Source: Paenibacillus sp. JNUCC-31 (GTDB taxonomy: Bacteria > Bacillota > Bacilli > Paenibacillales > Paenibacillaceae). From it: DNA of 64,000 bases. The notes beneath the pieces were generated by a model, which was given only the letters and a program-made list of their open reading frames with translations, was not told where the DNA came from and did no database searches. The stretch is from the NCBI RefSeq assembly GCF_014844075.1, contig NZ_CP062165.1:6944001-7008000 (forward strand), in the 5' to 3' direction. Of this stretch, positions 1-9,106 are shown in pieces; the stretch's first letter is position 1; the number at the start of each line of letters is the position of its first letter. The position numbers and the translations under genes are program-made.

Positions 1-1
1 T

Positions 2-445
2 CCGCAGCAGCCACAGGAATGTTACGGTCTGTCCAAAATCGTTAATGAAATCACTGCCGAAATGTTTCATCGGAGAAGCGGGATGCAGGTGATTTCACTC
101 CGTTTTTCGATGATTATTGGACCGGGAGAGTACAGACATCTGGCTATTGCGAAGGCGGAAACGTTCAAGCACATATTGTGGAGTTACATTGATATAAGGG
201 ATGCCGTGGATGCTTGTCTTGCTGCTCTGCACGCCGATTATGATGGGGCTGTTCACGTTAATGTTACTGCTAATGATACGTTAAGTGATCGCCAAACGAC
301 AGAATTGCTCGCCACCTTTTATCCCGATGTCAAAGATCTACGGACACCTTTCTCTAATCGAGAAGCCATGGTCAGTAATGGAATGGCGAAAGAGGTTTTA
401 TCCTGGGGTCCGAAGCATTCGTGGACGGATGAAGAACAGGAGTAA
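2..445 (+). CDS. NAD-dependent epimerase/dehydratase, C-terminal part (cut by window edge)
   Basis: The reading frame is already open at the first bases and contains YGLSK at about window bases 23-37. This is the Tyr-x-x-x-Lys catalytic pair of extended short-chain dehydrogenases, so the NAD-binding half lies outside the window. Downstream come the typical strand 'MQVISLRFSMIIGPGEY' and a C-terminal substrate-binding part. Family members epimerise or reduce nucleotide sugars or related substrates; the substrate cannot be read here. An ATG at base 62 exists but starting there would lose the catalytic motif. It ends 33 bases before a secreted glycosidase gene and may be in the same unit. Confidence 0.75.
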   Translation, partial: PQQPQECYGLSKIVNEITAEMFHRRSGMQVISLRFSMIIGPGEYRHLAIAKAETFKHILWSYIDIRDAVDACLAALHADYDGAVHVNVTANDTLSDRQTTELLATFYPDVKDLRTPFSNREAMVSNGMAKEVLSWGPKHSWTDEEQE

Positions 446-478
446 CTCACACGCAACTATAATGAATAGGGGGATACT

Positions 479-2170
479 ATGCTAAATTTCATGCAAAAAA
501 GCAAGAGAGTATTGGCTTTTGCAAGTGCGGCATTATTGATTCTTACGTTGTGTTTGTCTATTTCTCCTTCCATCGTATCGGCAGCATCTGCTTTTAATCA
601 AACGCAGGCTTCCAGCTACAATAGCCAATCCGGAGTCCAGCTGGAAAGTTCCAGCGAAGGCGGGCAAAATGTCGCATTTATTGACAACGGTGATTACATT
701 GTATTCAACAATGTGGATTTTGGTAACGGTGCCAATTCAATCGACGTGAGAGTAGCCAGCAATAACAGTGGCGGTACCATCGAGATCCGTCTGGATAGCC
801 TAAACGGGACACTCGCGGGAACTGTTGCTGTTCCAGGTACGGGCGGGTGGCAATCCTGGCAAACGAAGTCCGGGTCAATCAGTGGTGCCACTGGTGTACA
901 CACAGTCTACCTTAAATTCACTGGTGGCACCGGGAATTTGTTCAATCTACTCTGGTACAAATTCAGTGCATCCGCCGCTGGTGGCGGAGGAGATGTCGTA
1001 GGCAAATTGTATGCCGGATATCAAGGCTGGTTCAACGCAGCCGGAGACGGTTCACCGAACGGGGGCTGGGTGCATTGGTCCAAAAATAGCAGTGCGCCAT
1101 CAGCAAATGGCAACGTGAATTTCGAACTGTACCCAGACCTTCGCGAATATTCCAAGCTGTATCAGACGAGTCTGGCGAACCTCGGCAATGGTTCTCCTGC
1201 CAAATTGTTCTCTTCATATGATCAGGAGACGGTCAACAAACATTTTGAGTGGATGCAGACCTACAATATCGACGGTGCAGCATTGCAACGGTTCGGCGCA
1301 GATGAGAGCGACACACCGAACAATTGGAAAAGCAACCGGGATAGCGTAGCCGTCAAGGTTAAGAATGCCGCGGAATCCTATAATCGCAAGTTCTATGTCA
1401 TGTATGACATTACAGGAATGAATGCGAGTAATTGGGTACAGGCAGTCAAGCATGACTGGACGACCAATGTCGTGAACAACATGCACCTTCCATCCTCAAC
1501 AGCCTATGCGAAGCAGAACGGCAAGATGGTTGTCTGTATTTGGGGTATCGGGTTTACGGATCGTCCGGGTACTGCTTCAGAAGCGGCCGATTTAATCGGT
1601 TGGTTCAAAAATCAGGGAATCTATGTCATTGGCGGCGTACCTACGTATTGGAGAACGGGCAATAACGACTCCCGATCTGATTTTATAAACGTCTACAAAT
1701 CGATGGATATGATCTCGCCTTGGTCTGTTGGCCGCTTCGGTAATATTCAGCAAGCAGACAATTTCAAAACGAATCAACTTCAGCCTGACCTGGCCTTCAC
1801 CCAGCAGAATGGAATTGATTATCAGCCAGTGATCTGGCCGGGTTTCGCTTGGTCCAATATGACCGGTGGCCCAAGAAACGAAATTCCGCGTTTGCATGGT
1901 GACTTCATGTGGAGGCAGGCCTACAATCTGAAGAGTATAGGTATCCATACCGGATATATTGCGATGTTTGACGAATACGATGAAGGTACTGCCGTTGCTA
2001 AGGCGGCAGAGAACAGCTCCATGATTCCATCCAATCAATATTTTCTGACGCTGGATGCCGACGGTGTTGCCGTATCTTCTGACTTTTATCTCCGTCTTGC
2101 AGGGGACATCAATCGCATGCTAAAAAACCAGATTCCAGTGACGGCAAACCATCCAACAAGCCATCAATAG
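479..2170 (+). CDS. Secreted GH71/GH99-like glycosidase with N-terminal CBM6
   Basis: 563 residues. Start ATG follows AGGGGGA. Residues 1-37 are a signal peptide (basic start, long hydrophobic core, cleavage near VSAASA). Residues about 38-167 look like a CBM6-type beta-sandwich (QASSYNSQSG ... DNGDYIVFNNVDFG ... GGWQSWQ). After a Gly-rich linker, residues about 172-550 match the GH71/99-like catalytic fold found in Paenibacillus secreted proteins (GKLYAGYQGWFNAAGDGS, ALQRFGADE, GGVPTYWR, MFDEYDEGTA). It should act outside the cell on a polysaccharide, possibly an alpha-glucan or alpha-mannan as in GH71/GH99; substrate unproven. It is followed after 51 bases by a broken GH43 gene, suggesting one glycan-degrading cluster. 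Confidence 0.75.
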   Translation: MLNFMQKSKRVLAFASAALLILTLCLSISPSIVSAASAFNQTQASSYNSQSGVQLESSSEGGQNVAFIDNGDYIVFNNVDFGNGANSIDVRVASNNSGGTIEIRLDSLNGTLAGTVAVPGTGGWQSWQTKSGSISGATGVHTVYLKFTGGTGNLFNLLWYKFSASAAGGGGDVVGKLYAGYQGWFNAAGDGSPNGGWVHWSKNSSAPSANGNVNFELYPDLREYSKLYQTSLANLGNGSPAKLFSSYDQETVNKHFEWMQTYNIDGAALQRFGADESDTPNNWKSNRDSVAVKVKNAAESYNRKFYVMYDITGMNASNWVQAVKHDWTTNVVNNMHLPSSTAYAKQNGKMVVCIWGIGFTDRPGTASEAADLIGWFKNQGIYVIGGVPTYWRTGNNDSRSDFINVYKSMDMISPWSVGRFGNIQQADNFKTNQLQPDLAFTQQNGIDYQPVIWPGFAWSNMTGGPRNEIPRLHGDFMWRQAYNLKSIGIHTGYIAMFDEYDEGTAVAKAAENSSMIPSNQYFLTLDADGVAVSSDFYLRLAGDINRMLKNQIPVTANHPTSHQ

Positions 2171-2221
2171 AGCCCAAAGGGCGTGATTTTAATAAGTGAG
2201 TATTCGTTCAGGAGGATTAAA

Positions 2222-3550
2222 ATGATTACTAATGATATTGACTTTGAAGCCTTACGCCAGAAGACTACATCCCTTAATCCAACAATCACATCTATATATA
2301 CAGCAGATCCTTCGGCCCATGTATGGAATGACGGTAAAGTTTACATTTACGCATCTCATGATATGGACCCGGCCCGAGGATGTGATCTGATGGACAGATA
2401 TCATGTTTTCTCCTAGGAGGATATGGTTCACTGGTTGGATGAAGGGGAGATACTCCGTTCAGACGACGTTTCCTGGGGCAGACCAGAGGGTGGCTTCATG
2501 TGGGCGCCTGACTGTGCATACAAGAATGGAACCTATTACTTCTATTATCCGCATCCGAGCGATTCGAACTGGAATGATTCCTGGAAAATTGGAGTTGCCA
2601 CCAGTCGCTACCCAGCGCATGGCTTTACGGATCAAGGGTATATCGAGGGGCTTGGCGGATTTGCACTGATTGACCCGTGTGTACTTGTAGACGATGACAA
2701 CAGCGCCTATATCTATTATGGTGGCGGCAGTGTCTGTCTAGGAGGTAAGCTCAATGAAGATATGATGTCTCTGGAAAACGGCATGACAGAAATGCAAGGG
2801 CTCGAGGATTTTCACGAAGCAGCCTGGGTGTTCAAAAGAAACGATCTGTACTATCTAACCTATGCGGATAATTTGGAAGGTAACAACCGCATGAGATACG
2901 CATCAAGCGAGAATCCGCTTGGTCCATGGACGTACAGAGGCATTTTCCTGGAGCCGACCGGCTGTTCCACGACCCATGGCTCTGTAGTGGAATTCAAAGG
3001 GCAATGGTATCTTTTTTATCACAATCAAGCGATCTCTGGTGAAGGTACGCTGCGAAGCGTATGTATTGACTATCTGGAGTTCGATGAAGATGGTTCCATC
3101 AGACCTGTGGTTCAGACAAGGGAAGGTGTGTCCTCCGTCGGTCCAGCCCCAGTTCCTGGCCAACAACGGAAGGTTTATGCGGGTGCAGCCAGTGAGGTTT
3201 TTGAAGGAGCAGAAATCAGGAAATTGCAATCCGGTCAAACTGTGATTGGGAATCTTCAATCCTCAGAAGCGTACGCCTTGTTTAAGAATATAGATGGAGG
3301 CGAAGGCGGAAGAGCATCGGTTGAGCTTCATTATGCGACAGGTGAACGACTGGCTAAATTGCATCTGACGGTCAATGACCAGGACTATTCCTTGCTGAAT
3401 GCTCTATCCACTGGCGGGTTGCAGGAATTCGGCGGGATCACAAATATCACCGTTCCTTTGGAGTCAGGCAATGTTAACACAATCCAAATTTCAGGTGGAC
3501 ACGGAGAGATCAATCTTTTATGCCTCACCGTTACCCCACTGTTGGATTAA
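2222..3550 (+). pseudogene. GH43 glycosidase interrupted by an in-frame TAG
   Basis: Starts at ATG 2222 behind CAGGAGG. No signal peptide, so intracellular. The same frame runs to 3550 (442 residues) but has TAG at 2414-2416, codon 65. Relatives have a Ser in this context (YHVFS-[S]-EDMVHW), so TCG to TAG would explain it. All three GH43 acidic residues are present if read through: Asp in 'TADPSAHVW', Asp in 'LIDPCVLVDDD', Glu in 'FHEAAWVFKR'. A C-terminal beta-sandwich follows from about residue 310. The downstream part beginning at ATG 2423 would lack the catalytic base Asp. AGGAGG at 2415-2420 sits only 2 bases from that ATG, too close for good restart. It could be a real nonsense mutation or a sequencing error. 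Confidence 0.8.
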
Positions 3551-3567
3551 TACGTAAGAAACAGGAT

Positions 3568-3612
3568 AAAAGAAGAAACCTCAGGAGAGTATTTCTGAGG
3601 TTTCTTCTTTTA
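3568..3612 (+). terminator. Strong rho-independent terminator
   Basis: A long stem of AAAAGAAGAAACCTCAG against its complement, with a loop of about 9 bases, ending in TTCTTCTTTT. It lies 17 bases after the interrupted GH43 gene and closes the first transcription unit. Confidence 0.85.
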
Positions 3613-3716
3613 TGTATGAAATGACGAAATGTTATTTCTTTTTGTAACTGCTTACTTTATGCTTGATTTTAACACCAGATGTACCACACAATGGCACAAA
3701 AGCATTTTGTTGTATT

Positions 3717-3730
3717 TGTAAGCGGTAACA
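3717..3730 (+). promoter_or_regulatory. cre (CcpA) site upstream of the second GH43 gene
   Basis: TGTAAGCGGTAACA fits the Bacillus cre consensus TGWAARCGNTNWCA at every position. It ends 24 bases before the GTG start of the secreted GH43 gene, a position where CcpA binding would block transcription on preferred sugars. Binding is inferred. Confidence 0.7.
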
Positions 3731-3754
3731 AAAAACAGACTAGGAGGAAATCAT

Positions 3755-6226
3755 GTGAGTAAGAGTCGTCGATTCATGTTCACGCTGTTGGTCATTTTAT
3801 TAATGGTTTCGTCGGTGCCACTCCCTGCCACAGCCTATCAAAATCCGCAAACGTTACCGGATGAATGGGGACAATATGGACTCGGGGACCCCTATGTATT
3901 GAAATTTAATGGATACTATTACCTGTATGTAAGTACAAGAGATACGGACGATGGTGTCAAAGTCTGGAGCTCCAAAGATCTGGTGAATTGGTCGTACCGT
4001 GGATTAGCTGCTACAGATCCTATTACGCACGGAGCTTATGCTCCTGAAGTCGTGTACTGGAACGGCATGTTCTACATGTATACATCACCTGCCGGTAAAG
4101 GTCATTACGTGCTGAGCAGCACAAGTCCTACCGGACCCTTCAATGTAGTAACGGGCAACCTTGGAAAGTCGATTGACGGTAATGTGTTCATTGACGATGA
4201 TGGTTCGTTCAGCTTCTATCACGCCGCCCAGGGCCGCATAGATGCAGCACCGATGAGCAGTCCGACTGAGATCGGCGTGAGTGCGTCTACAGGAGTGGGG
4301 ATGGGAGGCTGGACTGAGGGTTCAACCGTCTTCAAACGAAATGGAAAATACTATATGACCTATACAGGTAACCACGTATTTAGCAAAGGATATCGGGTGG
4401 ATGTGGCAGTTAGCACCACAGGTCCGCGGTCCGGATATGTTACGTATAGCACAAACCCGGTATTAATTCGTACAGAGGGCCCAACCGTGGGATTGGGACA
4501 CAATACCGTAGTAACATGACCTAATCTGGACACTCACTATATGATGTATCACAACTTGGAAGGTAACGGAATAATTGGACCGCTGCGGCATCTGAACATG
4601 GACCGAATGGTATGGAATAACGACAAGATGATCGTGCAAGGTCCGACTTCAACGGATCAACCCAATCCAGAAATGCCGGTTTTCTATGACTACTTCGATC
4701 GTTCTGCAATCGGTAGCAATTGGTCCAACGTGAACGGTGGTAATTGGGGCATTTACAATCAGGAACTCTTGTGGCAAAATTCGATGGGCAGCTCAACTTG
4801 GTATAAACAAGTGACCGCTTCGAGCAGCGCATTGGATTATACGGCTGAATTTAACATGAAGGAAATGAATCGGGGAACGTCCACCAATCCGAGATACGGC
4901 GCTACATTCTCCTATACGAATGAGAACAATTACGGGGTTGCGCTGATCAGTTCGAAGAACAAAAGACTTGAGACATTTTTCCGAATTAACGGAGTGGATC
5001 AGGCTTGGCAAACATTCGATTTGCCTGCCGACTTCAATTATTCGAAATGGCATAACATACGGATAGAAAAATCGGGATCAACGTTTAAATACTACGTAGA
5101 TGGTATGTTCAAAGCAACACGTACCGCCACTGTAGGAGCAGGCAAAATTGGTGTTCTGACAGAGGATACACATGCGGACTTCGGCTATACTGCCTTTAAC
5201 AATGATGTGAACGGAAGTAGTGCATGGAATGCCTCCAAGCCGATTCCAGGCACAATCGAGGCAGTTCATTATATGAAAGGAGGCGAAGGTGTCGCTTATC
5301 ATGATACAACGGCCGGGAACCTGGGCGGGGCTTATCGGACCGATGCCGGGGATATTCGCCTGAATAACGAAGGACTGTTCAACTTAGGGTGGAATCAGAC
5401 TGGAGAATGGTTTAAATACAAAGTAAACGTGGAGTCAAGTGGATATTACGATATTGATTTTCGCATGGCTACTTCGTTGAACGGGGCTCAGATCCGAGTG
5501 TGGGATGGTGCGACCGACTTAACGGGTATCGTCAATGTACCTAATACGGGCGGATGGGATAATTGGAAAAACATATCGAAGAAAAAGGTCTATTTAAATG
5601 CTGGACAACGGGAGTTAAAGGTTGAATTTGTAACAGGCGAGGCCGATTTCTCAAGAATGACATTTCAGAAAAATGTTGATGTTACAAACGTGAGCGATAA
5701 TTTTAACGATGGCAACGATAATGGATGGATCCGGTTTGAAGGAACCTGGGCGGTAGAGAATGGTGAATACAGTGCAGCTAGCTCCGGTCCTGCCAAATCT
5801 ACATTCGGGGATTCCGGATGGGCGGATTATACGGTCGAGGCTGATATCAAAATGAATGACTCAGGGGGAGACGGGGGGTTGCTCGTCAGAGTGTCCAATC
5901 CATCCCACGGCACGGAACTGGGCCAGAACAATTATGATCCTTTACAAGGATATTACGCTTATCTAACTACAAGCGGGGTCAGTCTGGGAAAGATGAATTA
6001 TAATTGGGCGCTCCTTAAGAGCAACGCGCAGTCATATTCTACGAATACCTGGTATCGTATGAAAGTTGCCGTTAATGGCACAAACATCAAAGTTTATGTG
6101 GATGATATGGTCAATCCGAAAATCGACTATACCGACAACAGCCTGAATCCGTTCACGCATGGCAAAATCGGTGTTAGAACGGCAAACAAGCACACACATT
6201 TCGATAATGTATCCGTTTCTCCTTGA
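3755..6226 (+). pseudogene. Secreted multidomain GH43 protein interrupted by an in-frame TGA
   Basis: GTG start at 3755, 7 bases after AGGAGG. The same frame runs 823 residues to 6226 but holds TGA at 4517-4519 (codon 255), between 'GLGHNTVVT' and 'PNLDTHYMMYHN', where Ser (TCA) is likely ancestral. Order: signal peptide 1-27; GH43 five-bladed propeller about 30-300, with base Asp in 'GLGDPYVL', Asp in 'SIDGNVFIDDDG' and acid Glu in 'GWTEGSTVF'; LamG-like sandwich about 310-480; CBM6/35-like module about 497-640; second LamG-like sandwich 645-823. The truncated product keeps all three catalytic residues but loses the last propeller blade and all accessory modules. Arabinofuranosidase or xylosidase-type activity is the family expectation. 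A perfect cre lies just upstream. Confidence 0.8.
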
Positions 6227-6281
6227 GATCGAAAGCATAAACGCGGAGAATGAAATGGTTATAAAGAGAACTGAGAGTATT

Positions 6282-6306
6282 AAAGTCGCCAATTGGCGGC
6301 TTTTTT
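6282..6306 (+). terminator. Terminator of the GH43 unit
   Basis: AAAGTCGCC-AATT-GGCGGCTTTTTT hairpin with a T run. One of several near-identical stems in this window (see 7657, 19472, 62917). Confidence 0.8.
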
Positions 6307-6328
6307 GTCTTAACCATATAAGCCATCG

Positions 6329-6448
6329 TCATTTCTCAGTAGCCAATTCAACAAGTTCATTGTTAATGAAATGATGTGGATGATATCGTACATCATCCCC
6401 AACTCGCGTCACTTCGGAAACTGCTTGAGTCGCCGTCCGTCCATCCAT
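6329..6448 (-). pseudogene. Short coding-like remnant, minus strand
   Basis: The 363-base gap between the GH43 unit and yojF holds, on the minus strand, an open frame ending at a TGA at 6329-6331. It reads MDGRTATQAVSEVTR... to ...NELVELATEK, with the frame open upstream to about 6510. Its composition looks like a real C-terminus and not random translation, but I do not recognise the family and see no ribosome binding site. Best treated as a gene fragment. Confidence 0.3.
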
Positions 6449-6589
6449 GTGCAAAAAGAAGAGGATTTTACAGAAATCGGTGAGTAGAGAACTGCAAAAA
6501 CATTACTCTCTTTCATTTGCTGTCTATTCTCACAACACATATGTTAAAATGGATCTAGCAACTTACTTTTTATGAACAAGGAGGCCGCC

Positions 6590-6934
6590 ATGCAGCCAAT
6601 AGAGCCTCAAGACATCCAATCACGGATTGATCGTTTTCTCGATCAGGACCTATATATGCATCTCGAACTTACATCAGGTGCATACGCCAGTCACTTTGAT
6701 AGTACCCGTCATCCAGGGTCGGCGTTCATTTCCAATGCGGTCATACGATATACGCAAGGATCTATCTCCGGCACGGGACCCTACCGAGTTGGCTTAAAAA
6801 CAACTCACGGCTGGGTATATGCTGAGGGACTTACACACATTGACGAGCTGGAAAAGGAACGAATCATTCTGGCGGGTCACGACAGTCAAGGAAAGCTGGT
6901 TGTAGCTTTACAACTTAGTCGGGAAATGTTCTGA
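6590..6934 (+). CDS. yojF: YojF family protein (DUF1806)
   Basis: 114 residues from ATG 6590, which is preceded by AAGGAGG with a 5-base spacer. An ATG 18 bases upstream overlaps that site and is unlikely to be the start. The protein (MQPIEPQDIQSRIDRF ... GTGPYRVGLKTTHGWVYAEG) matches B. subtilis YojF. It is encoded directly upstream of the BshB2 deacetylase as in Bacillus, with stop and start overlapping (TGATG). Its molecular role is not known. Conservation of the pair suggests a part in bacillithiol metabolism. Confidence 0.85.
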   Translation: MQPIEPQDIQSRIDRFLDQDLYMHLELTSGAYASHFDSTRHPGSAFISNAVIRYTQGSISGTGPYRVGLKTTHGWVYAEGLTHIDELEKERIILAGHDSQGKLVVALQLSREMF

Positions 6935-7632
6935 TGAAAGCGGAGGATCAATTAAGAATGAAAAACAAACAGTACGAACATCAGCGCATTTTGGTTGTGT
7001 TTCCGCATCCCGATGATGAAGCGTTCACGGCTTCGGGAACGTTGGCGAAGTACATAGAAGGCGGTGCTCACGTCACTTATGCTTGCCTGACACTAGGGGA
7101 GATGGGACGTAACATGGGCATTCCGCCGTTCGCCAACCGGGTCACCTTGCCAGCAATCCGTAAGGAGGAACTCATAGAGTCCTCTAATGCGATTGGCATT
7201 CAAGACCTGAGGATGCTCGGTTTTCACGATAAAATGATTGAATTCGAAGACCCTGAACTGCTGGATGGTCAGATCATGGCGCTGCTCAAAGAGCTGAATC
7301 CGTCACTGGTCATTACGTTCTATCCGGGATACAGCGTGCACCCCGATCATGATGCAACGGGAGCCGCGGTTACTCGAACGATTGGCCGTTTACCAGCAGA
7401 AGAGAGACCCGTTGTATACTGCTGCGCGTTCTCAAACAATCACGAGCAAGATATCGGTAAAGCGGATGTGATTGAAGATGTGACCGGATTCCTTGCCCCC
7501 AAAATGGCATCGATTCGAGCTCACCGATCACAATTCCAAGCGCCGGAGCTTGTCGGCAAGCTGGAATTGGATGATGAACAGATCCGAAACCGATTTGGAC
7601 GAGAATCATTTTGGACATACCGATTCCAGTAA
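6934..7632 (+). CDS. bshB2: Bacillithiol biosynthesis deacetylase BshB2
   Basis: A LmbE/PIG-L-type zinc deacetylase, 232 residues from ATG 6934. An alternative start at ATG 6958 (MKNKQYEHQRILVVFPHPDDE) fits the usual family length better and has GCGGAGGA upstream. Zinc ligands are visible in 'PHPDDEAF' near the N-terminus and 'HPDHDATG' mid-protein. The enzyme removes acetate from N-acetylglucosaminyl-malate, the second step of bacillithiol synthesis in the cytoplasm. It overlaps yojF by one base and is followed by a terminator, so the pair is a two-gene operon. Confidence 0.9.
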   Translation: MKAEDQLRMKNKQYEHQRILVVFPHPDDEAFTASGTLAKYIEGGAHVTYACLTLGEMGRNMGIPPFANRVTLPAIRKEELIESSNAIGIQDLRMLGFHDKMIEFEDPELLDGQIMALLKELNPSLVITFYPGYSVHPDHDATGAAVTRTIGRLPAEERPVVYCCAFSNNHEQDIGKADVIEDVTGFLAPKMASIRAHRSQFQAPELVGKLELDDEQIRNRFGRESFWTYRFQ

Positions 7633-7656
7633 TTTTTATTTTTCAAATCGTCAGAC

Positions 7657-7684
7657 AAAAAGTCGCCCAATGGGCGACTTTTTT
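7657..7684 (+). terminator. Terminator of yojF-bshB2
   Basis: AAAAAGTCGCCC-AA-TGGGCGACTTTTTT, a near-perfect hairpin with a T run, 25 bases after the stop codon. Confidence 0.9.
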
Positions 7685-7853
7685 GGTTTTTACCTCCCAA
7701 GTTTCTTCAAATAGAGTAATTCAAAATAAACGGATATAACAATAATCCCTGGAACTTGATTAATGACAGCACAGGTTTGGTTTGACACCGCGATAGAGTG
7801 CAGAGGTTGATAGAGCCGACCCTGAGCATTTGTTGCTCGTAATCCGGCCTTTC

Positions 7854-8528
7854 TTATTTTTGTGCGTAAAACACCGCAAAGTCCAAATATTTATACACGC
7901 AATCCACCATGCTGAAGCCGGCTTCCTCCAACCACACTAGCTGATCTTCCAGAGGGGCGTTGATGTCTGCTTTCCGTCGTTCAATCGAAGCCGAGATGGC
8001 TTCATCAGATAATCCGCTCCGATGAATCGATTCCAACCAGCGTTGGCGGTAATAAGCGTCCGTATCAACTGTTCTTCCCTGAACCTGGTCCGCGTTAATG
8101 AAGAGCCCACCAGATTCCAGCAGTTCGTGAACAGTACAAAATACGTTTTTCTTGTCAGCGTGGTTCAGATGATGTATGGAGAGGGAGGAGATAACCATAT
8201 CGTAGGAACTGGTAAAATCATGTCTGGAATAATCCCCTACGACATACTGCACTTGGGTAGTATCTCTAAATCTTTGACGTGCTCCTTCAAGCATTTTTTC
8301 ACTAATGTCTACCAGAGTTAGCTGTGCTTTTGGGTATTTTTGCAGCAGCATTCCGGAGAGTAGTCCCGTGCCAGCGCCCAAATCGAGAATACGCGGGGAT
8401 TCTAGAGGGCTTTCCATCAGATCCAGAGCCATTCCATAAAACTCATCAAAACAAGGGATTAGCTGTTTTCGCTGTACATCATAGTCTTCGGCTATCCGAT
8501 CGAACAGTTGCTTAACCGTAGGTTTCAT
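7854..8528 (-). CDS. Class I SAM-dependent methyltransferase
   Basis: 224 residues starting MKPTVKQLFDRIAEDYDVQRK. The start at 8528 has AAGGAG 10 bases upstream; the longer open frame to 8810 runs through non-coding sequence. The SAM-binding motif I is 'ILDLGAGTGLLSG', motif II acidic residue in 'LTLVDISEKML', and 'VVGDYSRHDF' follows. Substrate is unknown; the layout resembles small-molecule methyltransferases of the UbiE/TehB type. It is monocistronic. An imperfect hairpin at about 7805-7850 could end it. It stands tail-away from a decayed gene on the other strand. Confidence 0.8.
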   Translation of the reverse strand: MKPTVKQLFDRIAEDYDVQRKQLIPCFDEFYGMALDLMESPLESPRILDLGAGTGLLSGMLLQKYPKAQLTLVDISEKMLEGARQRFRDTTQVQYVVGDYSRHDFTSSYDMVISSLSIHHLNHADKKNVFCTVHELLESGGLFINADQVQGRTVDTDAYYRQRWLESIHRSGLSDEAISASIERRKADINAPLEDQLVWLEEAGFSMVDCVYKYLDFAVFYAQK

Positions 8529-8618
8529 TGACGCATCGCTCCTTGAGGTCTTTTTCAATATTTTACAAGAGCGATAAGCTAAGGGGAAATACTGAATATG
8601 GATAAGTTTATAGGTTAG

Positions 8619-9037
8619 AACTATGGGCTTCAATCCACTTTCAAGGGTAACCCCGACTACTATGTGGATGTTGAAACGCTGCCCTCTGATTATAATCTGA
8701 AAGAGCTTGAGACAGCGGGGCGAGATGACTTGGCAAAAGCCGGTACGGTGTCTGACTATAGTGGAGAACGACTCCTTTTCCGATGGTGTTCGGACAAATA
8801 TTAGACCCATCTATTAAACGTATAACCATCGAGATCAAGGAAAACGGGAAGCCTATAGTTTCCGAAGCTAAGCTGGTGGAGGTGGGCTCGGAACAAAGAA
8901 TCTGGTTTGTATTCTTGCCCTTGTCAGCTAAGATCCCCTATGTAATTAAGGGATTCAACGATAAAGGAGAGTTCATCACCCATAAACAAATTGCAGATCC
9001 GAATGACAGTGGTTCCATGATTCTAGGAGAGAGTTAA
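8619..9037 (+). pseudogene. Decayed gene, 5'-truncated with one frameshift
   Basis: Two protein-like stretches lie in different frames. From 8619 the frame reads NYGLQSTFKGNPDYYVDVET ... GTVSDYSGER and is then lost near 8765. From about 8770 another frame carries on as TPFPMVFGQILDPSIKRITI ... ADPNDSGSMILGES to the TAA at 9037. Joining them by one frameshift near 8766-8772 gives a continuous C-terminal region of roughly 138 residues, with no start codon or ribosome binding site at the 5' end. The family is not recognised. The final part (84 residues from ATG 8783) could be mistaken for an intact small gene. Confidence 0.55.
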
Positions 9038-9049
9038 GGAAGGTGTAGT

Positions 9050-9091
9050 AAAAAGGGAACAACCCATGGTGTAAAGGTTGTTCCTTTTTTG
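9050..9091. terminator. Bidirectional-looking terminator
   Basis: AAAAAGGGAACAACC pairs with GGTTGTTCCTTTTTT around a 12-base loop. A-run before and T-run after the stem let it serve both the decayed plus-strand gene and the minus-strand DUF817 gene that converges on it. Confidence 0.85.
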
Positions 9092-9106
9092 CTATTGCCA
9101 ATAAAA

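Noticed and set aside
4517..4519. Selenocysteine or other recoding of TGA (and pyrrolysine at TAG 2414)
   Set aside because: GH43 enzymes need neither residue, the context predicts Ser at both sites, no recoding structure is visible downstream, and no selenocysteine or pyrrolysine machinery is seen in the window.
8529..8810. N-terminal extension of the methyltransferase to 8810
   Set aside because: The extension covers antisense of the decayed gene and the promoter; ATG 8528 has a ribosome site and matches family length.
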